Positions 1 through 10,174 of a stretch of 64,000 nucleotides of DNA are shown here, one piece after another. This DNA comes from Macrobrachium rosenbergii (Eukaryota; Arthropoda; Malacostraca; Decapoda; Palaemonidae): contig NC_089756.1 in NCBI RefSeq assembly GCF_040412425.1, positions 4,861,498 to 4,925,497 of the forward strand, given 5' to 3'. The stretch's first letter is position 1. Each line of letters starts with the position of its first letter. Position numbers and translations under genes: made by a program. The notes under the pieces are model-generated. The model worked only from the letters and a program-made list of their open reading frames with translations. It did no database searches and was not told where the DNA came from.

Positions 1-175
1 TTGTGACAATCTCACCCTTTCTCATACACGACTCCATACCATGGAGCTCGCACCGGGGGTAGTAACTCTGGCTTAGCTTTTTAGCTTTTCTCTGGTATAT
101 TTAGCAATAGCTTTACCTAGAAATAAGTGCTGAAAGGTTATTTCACCGGCTGACACAGGTCGAGAAACCCAGAAA
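1..175 (+). repeat. Fragment of DIRS-like right terminal repeat
   Basis: This stretch aligns by eye with 48900-49090, the right end of the DIRS-C element. Both share 'ctctggtatatttagcaata', a 'tacctagaaat' block and the sequence 'tttcaccggctgacacagg'. It is a diverged, truncated terminal fragment with no coding content. The following 80 bases up to the LTR at 255 hold nothing I recognise. Confidence 0.65.
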
Positions 176-254
176 TGTCATTTTTCTTATAGATGCACCT
201 GCCATTATTGTCACTCTGGGTCATGCTATGATTTAGTATTATCTCTTGCTGAAT

Positions 255-905
255 TGTTGGAAAATTCTTTCAGGATGATGGAATTATACAACGAATATTG
301 CGCATTCATAATAAATAAAAATTTAGTTCCTCTTAAAGGTAATAAATGTTGCTAAAAACGCACCCTTGAGTTTCGTTCATGACTGAAGTATTAAATGTGT
401 AAACGAAACCGTTAGTAATTTAATAAATATAATGGCGTATTTGGCTTTGATACCCATTAATTGAATTCATTATAATTAGGATTAATTTAAAGTAAAATAA
501 TTTTGAGTAAATCAAATGAAATAATGAGGTAATTAAATAATTAAACCAGCATAAATATTGTTGGAACCTTCCCTTGTGGGTTAGCTCAAGCGAAAAAAAA
601 AAGCTAGCAGTAGTCAAGTAGCAACCACCGTTAAGTGAAGATACCGTATAAGCGTTACTCCAAGACGTTAGACAAGGACGTTAAAATTCTACGAAGACAC
701 CTGTAGAACAACGGAACAGTGTGGCTAAGTAGCAATATACCTTTCTTTTGATCTCATTTTGTACATTTATGAGAATTAGGAGGTTGTAAGCTAATCACAC
801 TGTTGCCTTACCAAGTTGATTGCAGGTGTGCTTAAGTAGACAAAATTCATTGTAAATATTTTTAATATTTGTAAATAGGTGTTAGTAAAAAAAAAATTTC
901 TAACA
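255..905 (+). repeat. 5' LTR of BEL/Pao element
   Basis: This 651-bp repeat begins TGTTGGAAAATTC and ends TTTCTAACA, and is repeated at 6409-7061 with a few substitutions and small indels in A-runs. The low divergence between the LTRs suggests a fairly recent insertion. An AATAAATAAA stretch lies near 310. Confidence 0.88.
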
Positions 906-954
906 TAAGTTCTACAGGTGTTGAACATATTTAATAAAAAATAGATTTAATATA

Positions 955-1319
955 CAGGCAGTCCCCGGTTTACGACGGGGGTTCCGTTTTTACGCCGCGT
1001 CGTAAACTGAAAATCGTCGTAAACAGAAAAATCGTCAAAAATCGTCAAAAACCATAAGAAAACCTTACTTTTAATGCTTTGGGTGCATTGAAAACGATGT
1101 AAACTGCATTCTTATTGAGTTTTTTATCAAAAAAACCTTCAAATTATGATTATTCTGCCGTTTTGGAGCCATATTTCTTCCGTCAGATTGGCGTACGATG
1201 CGTCATAACCCCAGAACATGCGTCGTAAACCGGGAAATAATTTCTGATGAATATATTTGAAAAGCGTCATAACCTCAGAACGTCGTAAGCCGGACCCGTT
1301 GTAAACCGGGGACTGCCTG
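955..1319. mobile_element. Short-TIR DNA element (MITE), TA target
   Basis: The ends are inverted: CAGGCAGTCCCCGGTTTACG on the left and a complementary GTAAACCGGGGACTGCCTG on the right, each flanked by TA (953-954 and 1320-1321). The 365-bp body repeats motifs such as 'cgtcgtaaac' in both orientations and has no ORF. This resembles non-autonomous Tc1/mariner-pogo (Tigger-like) elements. It inserted into the leader of the BEL/Pao element after that element arrived. Confidence 0.8.
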
Positions 1320-1564
1320 TATTTTTGTTTTGCAATGTAAATAAGTTTCTTTTTAGTAGGCTAATGTGTAGCCTAGGCTAATGTTTTTTTTGAATATTCG
1401 GCATTTTAGTTTATTTTTGTGTAAATATAGTAATAGTATATAGAGTAGGATTAAGTGGTTGTTAAACTTATTTAATGAGCTGTGTGTCCTTCCATAACTC
1501 AATTGAGTTCGGAAGTTCTGCAGTCTGTTGAGTCAGTTTAATATAGCCTAGGCTTAGTAGCATT

Positions 1565-2174
1565 ATGCGATTATTAATGTTAGGCCATTCATATGTGCGT
1601 GATATCCAGTGATTGGAAAATTGGCCTCAGTTCACCCGGTTGCTTTTAGAGGATAATTCGACAGTAGACCTTGAAGTACAATTCCAATCATACCCGGGAA
1701 AGGATTTTTCTCATTTTTTTGGAACACCTAGAGTTGTTCAACTTAGTTGGTGGTGCTTATCCGGACATCATCGTGGTTGTTTTTGGAGGTAATTCGATAG
1801 TTAGCTCATCAACCAACGATGAGTTGCGGGGCCATTTGAAGTCGTTTTATAGCCAGCTAAGCAACGTTTTGCCACCGAGCTGCATCAGGTTGGCAATGCA
1901 AGTTGAACCTCGTAGGCCTCATCAAGGAAATAGGTTTGGTGCACCCGAGCATGATGAATTTAGAAAGTCTCGCAATATAGTAAACGCATATTTAAATTGG
2001 GAAACAAAACGTAAAGGTTTGCCAGACAGCGTAGTGCAGCTTGGCGGTAACAGTTATTTAGACAGTGATGAGAAGTTCGCTGCTGATGGGGTACACTTGT
2101 CAAGTGCTGGGTTGGCCAAGTTTAGGCAAGCGTTGGTTAATGGCGTAAAGTATGTCCTTGACATAAGGCAGTAA
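1565..2174 (+). pseudogene. SGNH-hydrolase-like ORF in the BEL/Pao leader
   Basis: Conceptual translation gives the order of an SGNH/GDSL-type esterase fold. Block I is MLGHSYVRD near 1577-1603, then YPGKDFSHF near 1690, then DIIVVVFGGN (block III-like) at about 1765-1794, and finally DGVHLSSAGLAKF near 2087-2125, whose Asp and His match the catalytic D-x-x-H of block V. There is an in-frame stop at 1610 and a frameshift at the T-run near 1711-1717, so this copy is inactive. Similar domains are known in some other retroelements such as CR1 LINEs and Ngaro elements. Here the ORF lies between the 5' LTR and gag. It could be part of the element or a captured fragment of another retroelement. Confidence 0.6.
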
Positions 2175-2260
2175 AGTGCATATGATGTTGGGGAGTAGCG
2201 GACCTATTATTATTGTTTGTTTGTTTGTTGGGTCTATGTCTTCTTCTCTGTGCATTCATC

Positions 2261-2857
2261 ATGGCTGCTAAATCAGAAATAATGCAGGAGCTTGGGGATA
2301 AACCGGCTAAATTGTCCTTGGAAGTAATTAAAAAGAAAGTAAGTGCTCTCAGAACTAGTAGAGCCTCTCATAAGTGAAAATTAACAATATATTGCAAGAA
2401 ACTTTCTGGGTTACATCAAAGTAGAATACTGTACTTTCTGCTACTTTGTGCAGAAGGCAAATAAAGGAAATTGATGCTGAAATTTCAAAAGTCAAGGAGT
2501 GTGATGAGGTAATTAATCTTATAATGCAAAAAACAGCGCTAGAGAAAAAGGATAGTACTCTCTTTAATGAAGAATTGCATAGTCAAGCTACATACAATAT
2601 AAATATAGCTATTAGTTTAGATGAATTTGAAGACTATCTAGTTGATAGGGTGGTTCCATCTTCTGATGTGAACATAAAGGGTTGAATTGAGTTCATGTCA
2701 GAAGGAAAACCACCTCCTTTGCAGTGTAGTTTTTCAATGGTAGAGAAAAGGATAAATTTGCTTACCCCAATTTCAAGCACCAATTTGATAATGTTATTGG
2801 TTCTAAGAAACATTATTCTGATTCTGCTAAGTTATCATATTTACTTGGGTATCTTAA
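2261..2857 (+). pseudogene. BEL/Pao gag remnant
   Basis: A methionine at 2261 begins a charged, helical gag N-terminus (MAAKSEIMQELGDK...), typical of the opening segment of BEL/Pao gag. A stop near 2378 and frameshifts follow. A second readable stretch (2446-2685) is helical and acidic, and the section up to 2857 contains DNVIGSKKHYSDSAKLSYLL, resembling the DUF1759 part of BEL gag. The reading is cut at TTAA (2858-2861) by the next element. The product would have been a nucleocapsid/capsid polyprotein. Confidence 0.6.
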
Positions 2858-2861
2858 TTAA

Positions 2862-4665
2862 CCCTTAAACGCCTATTGGACGTATCATACGTCGGCTAAA
2901 ATTGTCTGTTGGGTGCCGAGTGGACGTACCGTACGTCGACTACAAAAAATTTCAACCTTTGGTCAACTTTGACTCGACCGAAATGGTAAAAAAATGCAAT
3001 TGTAAGCTAAAACTCTTACATTCTAGTAATATTCAATCATGTACCTTCATTTTGCAACAAATTGGAAGTCTCTAGCACAATATTTCGATTTATGGTGAAT
3101 TTTTGGAAAAAACTTTTTTCTTACGCAGGGGCGGTAACTCAGCCGAAAATTTCATAAATTCTTTCGTCATTTTGTCATAATTTTTGCACTGTTCTATATT
3201 AGCCGTTACATAAAGTTTTATATATGAAAATGTGTGCAATTTCATGTACAATACAGCAAAATACAACCCATGGTTGTAGCTTTTATCAGTTTGGAAATAT
3301 TTTCATATAAACCACGATAACTGCCAAAATTTCAACCTTCAGTCAACTTTGACTCGACCGAAATGGTTAAAAAACGTAATTTTAAGCTAAAACTCTTACG
3401 ATCTAGTAATATTCAATCATTTACCTTCATTTTGCAACCAATTGGAAGTCTCTAGCACAATATTTCGATTTATGGTGAATTTTTGAAAAAAACTTTTTCA
3501 TTACGTCCGCGCCAGAAATTCTTTCGTCACGTTGTCGTAATGTTTGCACTGTTTTATATTAGTCGTTACATAAAGTTTTATATACGGAAATGTGCGCAAT
3601 TTCATGTAGAATACAACAGAAAATAACTCATGGTTGTAGCTTTTATCAGTTTTGAAATATTTTCATATAAATCACGATAACTGCCAAAATTTCAAGCTTC
3701 GGTCAACTTTAACTCGACTGAAATGGTCGAAAAATGCAATTGTAAGCTAAAACTCTTACATTCTAGTAATATTCAATCATTTACCTTCATTTTGCAACAA
3801 ACGAAAAGTCTCTAGCACAATATTTCGATTTATGGTGATTTTTTGAAAAAACTTTTTCCTTACCTCTGCGCATGCCAACTCTGCTGAAAATCTCAGAATT
3901 TCTTTAGTCACTTTGTCGTAATTTTTGCACCATTCTATATTAGCCGTTACATAAAGTTTTATATATGAAAATGTGCACAATTTCATGTAGAATACAACCA
4001 AAAATAGCTTGTTGTTGTAGCTTTTATCAGTTTTGAAATATTTTCATATAAATCACGATAAGTGCCGAAATTTCAACCTTTGGTCAACTTTGACGTGACT
4101 GAAATGGTCGAAAAATGCAATTTTAAGCTAAAACTCTTACATTCTAGTAATATTCAATCATTTACCTTCATTTTGCAACAAACGGGAAGTCTCTAGCACA
4201 ATATTTCGATTTATGGTGAATTTTTTAAAAAAACTTTGTCCGCTCGTTACAAATTCATGCATCATTTTGTGATAATATTTTCTCTGTGTTGCTTTGATCA
4301 TTTTACAATTTGTTATATACCAAAATCATCGCAATTTAGTGTACAATACAACGAAAAAAATAGCTCATTAGCTTTAACTGTTTTGCTCACAGCACGATTT
4401 GTATACAATTATATATGAAATTTTTTTTTTGCGCTGTCATATATTCCAATAATTATATATGATAATGATATTTTTTTCATTTCTGATGGTTGCATACTAA
4501 ACTTCAGGCAATGAGAAAAAAGGAGCCAAAAATGAACTCTTAATCCTAAAAACTAAGCGTGCTGTGATTTTTTGAAAAAGACTTTCTTTCCGTGTCGGCG
4601 CTAACTCCCAAACCCCGCTGGCATACGGCAGACACTTTCGTAAATAGAGGCTTTGCGTTTAAGGG
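2862..4665 (+). mobile_element. TTAA-type (piggyBac-like) non-autonomous element, copy 1
   Basis: The left end CCCTTAAACGCC follows TTAA, and the right end GCGTTTAAGGG precedes TTAG, giving short inverted ends of about 12-14 bp. The CCC...GGG ends at a TTAA-like target are typical of piggyBac-type elements. The interior holds four tandem units of about 360-380 bp, beginning near 2949, 3329, 3690 and 4069. Each contains 'caactttgactcgaccgaaa', a 'ctctagcacaatattt' block and a 'gttgtagcttttatcag' block. No transposase ORF is seen. Related copies lie at 51055 and 63194 of this window. Confidence 0.75.
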
Positions 4666-4670
4666 TTAGT

Positions 4671-5984
4671 TATTGTCATGCCAAGGTTCAACATATGGGG
4701 ACGGGAACTACTTTAAATTACCTTAGGGAACAGGGATACTGGAGACCTAAAGGTTTAGTAACTGTCAAATCAATAATAAGTAAATGCACAGTGTGCAAGA
4801 AATATAATGCATTGGCTTACAAATATCCTAGAATGGTATACATGCCTAAACACCATATGAATTTGGTAAAACCCTTTACGCATGTTGGAATTGATTACAC
4901 AGGGCATTTCTGGATGAAGGATAAAGTAACTGGGAATAATGTCAAAATGTTCATTTTAATATTTACCTGCCTTAATGTAGGAGCAGTGCATTTTGAACTA
5001 TTACCCGATATGTCTACCCTTAATTTTCTGTTGGCTTTTCGAAGGTTCTGCAATATGTATGCTGTTCCTAAATATGTATATAGCGATAATGCTAAAACCT
5101 TTGTAAAAGGCGGTTGCATATTGGAATCCTCTTTAGCATCTAAAGAATTTCGAGAGGAAATGGGAAAGTGTAACATCAAACAATCAAACATATCAGAATC
5201 CCTTTGTATTCTGCCTGGGTAGGGGTTGCCTGGGAAAGGCTGATTAGAATTGTAAAAAATGCCTGTATAAAGCCATAGGATGATCTAGGCTTTCTTATTT
5301 TGATTTGTTAACCACCTTATCTAATATTAAATCAGCAATAAATTCTAGACCTCTTACTTATAGATCTAGTACTGCCAACCTTGAATTCATCTCTCCAAAT
5401 TCATTTTTAAGACTTCATGGAAATTCCTCCTTAGTCTTGAGGAAGGAAGAAGAGGAACTTTGGTGAGAGCAAGATCCTGGTGCTTTGGAAAATACCTTAG
5501 TATTACAGGAAGAAATATTGAATAATTTCAAAACTTTGTGGTACGAAAATTATTTATTAATTCTGAGGGAGCATTCTAGTAATATTTATCAGAGTAGGTG
5601 GGAAGATAGAATCAGGGTAGGTGATGTTTTGATAAAAGCTTTTAACAAACCTAGACCCGTTTGGATGTTAGGGAAGGTTTTGGAACTCTAATGGGCTTTG
5701 ACAATAAAATAAGATCAGTCAAGCTTAAGTAGAGAAATGGTGCAATTGAATACCACTCTATTTCAAATATCTTTCCTATGGAAATATCAGCTAGGCAGTC
5801 AGGTGTTCAGGCTGGGGTTGATACAATGGTGTCTGATAATCCTCCGGATAGTGGGCCCAATGTAATAAATAATAATGGTAGTAATGGTCCTGCTGCCCCT
5901 GGAACAGAAAGGTCTGTCAGACCAAAAAGAAAGGCCACAGAACGATTTCAGCAAATGATGAGGGATCATATTGCCCATTTGTAG
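4671..5984 (+). pseudogene. BEL/Pao integrase and C-terminal domain
   Basis: The reading opens inside the HHCC zinc finger (CHAKVQH ... CTVC) and runs into the integrase catalytic core, with the first Asp in VGIDYTGHF and the second in VYSDNAKTF. A frameshift near 5195 puts the rest in another frame, where AWERLIRIVKN carries the expected catalytic Glu. Downstream, 5485-5691 reads WYENYLLILREHS...SRWEDRIRVGDV, the BEL/Pao C-terminal domain (DUF5641), followed by a basic tail at 5778-5984. Integrase would join the cDNA ends to chromosomal DNA. The frameshift, further stops and loss of RT make this copy dead. Confidence 0.8.
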
Positions 5985-6397
5985 TGTATAAAGGTTTGTT
6001 CATATGTGAATATTCTTAGTACATTAGCAATTAGGATTAGTAAAATTGTATTTGTAAGTCAATATTAAAATGCTACACTTGTTTGAAGCAACCTTGCTTG
6101 GAACAAGTGAGAAGAAATGCTACTTTTCTTCTCTCATAGAAAAGAGGACTTTAAAATGCTACTCTTACATTCTTGTGGAAGAGAGGAAATACCTTGTGCA
6201 TAAAATAATGTACAAATAAGTTACATAAACATTAATATTAAATAATTTGGTTTATGTAAAGTTAAATATCAAAGTATCTTAATTAAATAACTTTATTAAT
6301 AACATAGGTGTTTGTGTTGTAATTTAAGTATTTCATTAATTTAATATTAAGTATTGTAAGTATTATATTAATTGCAATAGATGATATTTCAATCCTC

Positions 6398-6406
6398 TAA
6401 GGGGAA
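6398..6406 (+). promoter_or_regulatory. Polypurine tract before the 3' LTR
   Basis: A short purine run (taaggggaa) lies immediately upstream of the 3' LTR start TGTTGG at 6409, the expected position of the plus-strand primer for LTR retrotransposon reverse transcription. Confidence 0.55.
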
Positions 6407-6408
6407 TA

Positions 6409-7061
6409 TGTTGGAAAATTCTTTCAGGATGATGGAATTGTACAACGAATATTGCGTATTCATAATAAATAAAAATTTAGTTCCTCTTAAAGGTAATAAA
6501 TGTTGCTAAAAACGCACCCTTGAGTTTCGTTCATGACTGAAGTATTAAATGCGTAAACAAAACCGTTAGTAATTTAATAAATATAATGGCGTATTTGGCT
6601 TTGATATCCATTTATTGAATTAATTATATTTAGGATTAATTTAAAGTAAAATAACTTTGAGTAAATCAAATGAAATAATGAAGTAATTAAATAATTAAAC
6701 CAGCATAAATATTGTTGGAACCTCCCCTTGTGGGTTAGCTCAAGCAGAAAAAAAAAGCTAGTAGTAGTCAAGTAGCAACCACCGTTAAGTGAAGATACCG
6801 TATAAGCGTTACTCCAAGACGTTAGACAAGGACGTTAAAATTCTACGAAGACACCTATAGAACAACAGAACAGTGTGGCTAAGTAGCAATATACCTTTAT
6901 TTTGATCCCATTTTGTACATTTATGAGAATTAGGAGGGTGTGAGCTAATCACATTGTTGCCTTACCAAGTTGACTGCAAGTGTGTTTAAGTAGACAAAAT
7001 GCATTGTAAATATTTTTAATATTTGTAAATAGGTGTTAGTAAAAAAAAAAAATTTCTAACA
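6409..7061 (+). repeat. 3' LTR of BEL/Pao element
   Basis: This 653-bp partner of the LTR at 255-905 has the same TGTTGG...TTTCTAACA ends and is followed directly by GAAT, the right half of the 4-bp target duplication. Confidence 0.88.
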
Positions 7062-7624
7062 GAATAAGTCTCTAGTACTCTCAGCAGTATAAAAGGTATT
7101 GCCCTTCTAATAGCATAGTCATAATAGTAGGCACTGAGCACTGCTGAATGTGTAAGTAAAGTGTGAAATTTTTAAGCTTGAAGTAAATGAAGTACTGTAA
7201 TTGCAAAAAGACGGGCAAACTGAATAAACGCGGTAAATGTGAAAAGAGAAAGACAAAGTGTATTTCTGTATGTGGAATGACAGGTCTTGGATGAGGTAGA
7301 AAATATCTTACCTTTGGTGACATAGTAATGGATTATAAGGAAAAGAGTAGCAGTGACCTAGATGAAGTGCAAAGAGTTATCTGGAGTGTGGCATCCTGTC
7401 AATAATGGTTTTACATCTTTCAGGTTTGTCTACACTTTTTATCTTGCAGCGTGACTTTCAGTTTTAAGATTTTTAGAATTGAGTGTGATTGATTGAAGAG
7501 TAACCTACTGATTTTGGTAGTGGTAATGGTTTCTATACTAACAACATCATAACATTCAAGACATTTGGGTGTCTTGATTTACATAAAATGTTTTTATGTT
7601 ATATTTTTATGTCATATCTTTCAG
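7062..7624 (+). other. Intron sequence upstream of the first visible GCP5 exon
   Basis: No recognisable coding or repeat structure is visible here. It ends in a pyrimidine-rich tract and 'tatctttcag' at the acceptor of the exon at 7625. Confidence 0.5.
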
Positions 7625-7757
7625 AAACTACTTGTACATTGGTATGGCTTATGGATGAGTTGAAACCATGGCTTCGCATTTTGTTGTCTGTCTATTCAGT
7701 TCATCACACAGCACTCATAGCGTATCCAGAAGATTGTCCAAGGAATTTAGTGTTAAG
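7625..7757 (+). CDS. TUBGCP5: GCP5-like gamma-tubulin complex component, exon a
   Basis: The exon lies between a 'tttcag' acceptor and a 'gtttgt' donor. Read with a split codon at each end, it encodes TTCTLVWLMDELKPWLRILL... and ends in NLVLR. It joins in frame with the exon at 8498 (AG|A split arginine codon). The conceptual peptide resembles the N-terminal (GRIP1) half of gamma-tubulin complex components, most closely GCP5, which help build the ring complex that nucleates microtubules at the centrosome. The upstream exon was not found; the BEL/Pao element at 255-7061 occupies the preceding intron. Confidence 0.65.
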
Positions 7758-8497
7758 GTTTGTCTCAGAGTTCAGATATTACTCTTATAGACATTTAATA
7801 ATGCTCTGTAAGGATCCAGGAAGTATAGCTGGATACATTGTATATTTTTGGTGATGTCTGTATCACTAAAATTTCTTAATATGAAGGGATTTGCAAAGTA
7901 AAGAGTACAGTACTCACTTCCTATTGTAAAGAATAAATTCAGATGCACTTGGTAGCATGTGGGTGAAGAACTTGCAGCAATAATACTCTAGTACAGTATC
8001 ATGCAGGATCTCAATACAGTATATGATTTTTTTTCTCTTAATTCTGTTTCTTGATGTATATCCAAATTCATTTTTAGTATGTGTGACAGTATGTATATGT
8101 ATATGAATATACTGTATGGTATTTCTTTGGAAGTCTTAATTTTGGAAGTCAGTTTTTTCCTGGTGAGACCCTTTACCTAATCCAGTTATTTTAACATTGC
8201 TCATTGTAGATGCAATATATACTGTACCATGAGTATGAACACCTCACACCATTAAAGAAGTAGAAATCAAACCTGTCTTTTTGGTCCATGGTGTATTAGG
8301 TGAAGCTCATGCTGAGGAAGAATTACATTTGTTCATAGAGTAAAGATTATTGTTGCTGCTATTTGTATTTCTGTTCTGAGTACTGTATTATTGACCTAAC
8401 TAATCTGAGTTTGTTTAGAAATGTATTGTTTTTATGTAACTGTGACTCATGTTTATTGCCGCCAAGTTGTTTGCTTTATGTAGTTCTTATCTTACAG
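7758..8497 (+). other. GCP5 intron between exons a and b
   Basis: This 740-bp intron has a gt donor at 7758 and a 'ttatcttacag' acceptor. I see no repeat or gene in it. Confidence 0.55.
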
Positions 8498-8665
8498 ACT
8501 TATAGGCAGTTTGTGTGAAGGCGTAGAAGGAGCAGGAAAGTCTGAGCTTTGCAGTGTATTGTTGCGGTTATTACTCCACACGGTTCGTCATTACTTTTCT
8601 ATTATGCATAATTGGCTACAGAATGGCTCTTTAGTCGATTTTGCTAATGAGTTTATCATTGAAAG
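8498..8665 (+). CDS. TUBGCP5: GCP5-like gamma-tubulin complex component, exon b
   Basis: The exon runs from the acceptor 'cttacag' to the donor 'gtaaagt'. It reads LIGSLCEGVEGAGKSELCSV and continues through LLLHTVRHYFSIMHNWLQNG to DFANEFIIER. The pattern 'WL-x-x-G-x-L-x-D-x-x-x-EF-I' is a conserved signature of gamma-tubulin complex components, and the wording around EFIIxR fits GCP5 best. The exon begins with the last base of a split Arg codon and ends with two bases of another, matching its neighbours exactly. This is the strongest evidence for a real host gene in the window. Confidence 0.8.
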
Positions 8666-9287
8666 GTAAAGTATTTTAAGGACTTTTGTGTTGTAATTTT
8701 GTCTGAAAAATATTTTTCTTAGTGTTATGTACAGTAGTTTACTTTAGTGCTAAGGAGTAATGCTGTATAATTTTGATATTTTGGTGCGGAAAAACCTGAG
8801 ACTCTTGATGGTTTAATAAACCATGCTTATTAATATAACTCTTTATGTGTTACCGTTGACACTAAAGGATATCTTATTACTCGAAAAATTATATTGTCAG
8901 GTTATTATAATCACAAATGTTGAAGCCAGTTTATAATTGTAATTTTCCTTCTTGTAGGAGCATTGTTCTGGAGGGTCTTTTAAAATTGTTAGAGCATGAT
9001 TTGAACTTTTTCTGTGGATTTTCAGGTTTAAAATTCAGTGTCAAGGGATGTATTTTGTGTTTTGTTACTGTTAATAATTCAAGCACTGTACTTCTGCTGC
9101 CTTGATAAACACAACTGATGTTGCTATGGTCCAGGGCCTAAAAATTTATTTTGTAAATGTTCATTGGAGTCTTTTCCAGATGAGGCATCTAATTCATGTC
9201 CTGAATGTTCAACACTTTGAAACATATGAATTATTGCACAGTTGATGATCATCAAAGCATGTTCCTGAATGGTTGCTTTATTTTCAG
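8666..9287 (+). other. GCP5 intron between exons b and c
   Basis: This 622-bp intron has a 'gtaaag' donor and a 'ttattttcag' acceptor. Short readings in it are not conserved-looking, and no repeat family was recognised. Confidence 0.55.
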
Positions 9288-9386
9288 AAATAGTAATGTT
9301 AGTGTGATGGATGAATCATTCTGGAAAGAAGCCTTTTTCCTGAATTGCCATCCAGACTCAAAAGATCTCATTCCAGGTGATCCCTT
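9288..9386 (+). CDS. TUBGCP5: GCP5-like gamma-tubulin complex component, exon c
   Basis: After completing the split Arg codon, the exon encodes NSNVSVMDESFWKEAFFL... and ends at DLIPGDP plus two bases. The 'RN-x-x-V-x-x-x-x-x-x-FW' continuation directly after EFII is the expected order in GCP5 homologues. The donor 'gtaagtc' at 9387 is a strong consensus site. The next exon lies 23.2 kb downstream at 32608. Confidence 0.78.
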
Positions 9387-9631
9387 GTAAGTCAGTTGAG
9401 CTGTTATTTGGTACAGACATCCTCCATTTTTGTTGTTCTAAACTCTGAATGTAGTAAAGACACTGTCAGAGAAATACTGGAATAGCTTCATTACGAAGCA
9501 GATTAGTAACTCAGAGAATATTTGCATTATGAAAGGAAGCTCTTATCTGCCATTATTATGGCTCCAAAGTGTAACAGTAATTAAATAAGGTAACATAGGG
9601 TAATAGTATTTGTTATTGTGACTTGTTCCTA

Positions 9632-9845
9632 CACAATATACTAACCATCGGTCTTTGCATAGGAATATGCTTCAGTGCAGCTGGAGACTGGGAGTTTAAT
9701 TTTAAACAAGGTGGTTAAGTATGTAGTTGTCTACTGACTACAGGTGGGAGTCCCACCTACCCAGTTGGCATGCATTCACTTTGCTTTTGGCTGGGGAGAG
9801 AAAGAGATGTCGCTCTTCCCTCTGTTCCTGCCGTTTGACTGATTC
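9632..9845 (+). repeat. Left terminal repeat of a DIRS-like element (second subfamily)
   Basis: The segment starts 'ttgttcctacacaatata', the reverse complement of 'tatattgtgtaggaacaa' at about 32285-32305. Its body (gtctttgcataggaatatg, cagtgcagctggagac, gtgggagtcccacc) is complementary to 32440-32545. By analogy with DIRS-C it would be the left inverted end whose partner is at 32270-32597. No coding content. Confidence 0.6.
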
Positions 9846-10174
9846 ATTTGTTTATGTTATGTTTTCTCATAAGTAGCTTACCAGGTAATTGCATAGCTAT
9901 AGCTTTCACTTGCGCAGCAACTTTAAAAATAATCGCAGCAGCGCTTCAATTGCATAGTGTAGGTGACAAGCCCCGCCCACTGAATGGGTGTGTGGTAATG
10001 ACTTTACTGGCGGCGTCATTCTGTTTTTGCCATGCTTATGAGCAACACTGTCAAGCTGCTGCAGTTTGGCTTACCGCTTATTTTAGTATTCTCGTTGGAA
10101 TTCAATGAAGTACTGCATTGTCGCTTTTGTGTAGCCTTCAAGCTTTTTGTTTGCTTTTGTCAATTGAATTAGTT

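Larger units (their letters stand above)
255..7061 (+). mobile_element. BEL/Pao LTR retrotransposon, deleted and nested
   Basis: Two near-identical LTRs (255-905 and 6409-7061) start TGTTGGAAAA and end TTTCTAACA, and the element is flanked by the 4-bp direct repeat GAAT (251-254 and 7062-7065). Between them lie an SGNH-like ORF, a BEL-type gag, an integrase with the HHCC finger and catalytic core, and the C-terminal domain typical of BEL/Pao. No protease, reverse transcriptase or RNase H is present: the sequence jumps from gag to the integrase finger across a TTAA-type element at 2862-4665. A second small TIR element sits in the leader at 955-1319. The copy is non-autonomous. The intact target duplication argues that the insertion itself has not been rearranged at its borders. 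Confidence 0.85.

Noticed and set aside
2862..4665. Regularly spaced repeats suggesting a CRISPR-like array
   Set aside because: Units of about 370 bp with no unique spacers, inside a eukaryotic transposable element; not a CRISPR architecture.
8917..9105. Possible extra GCP5 exon
   Set aside because: Exons b and c already join in phase and in family order; this reading has no matching content and would break the frame.
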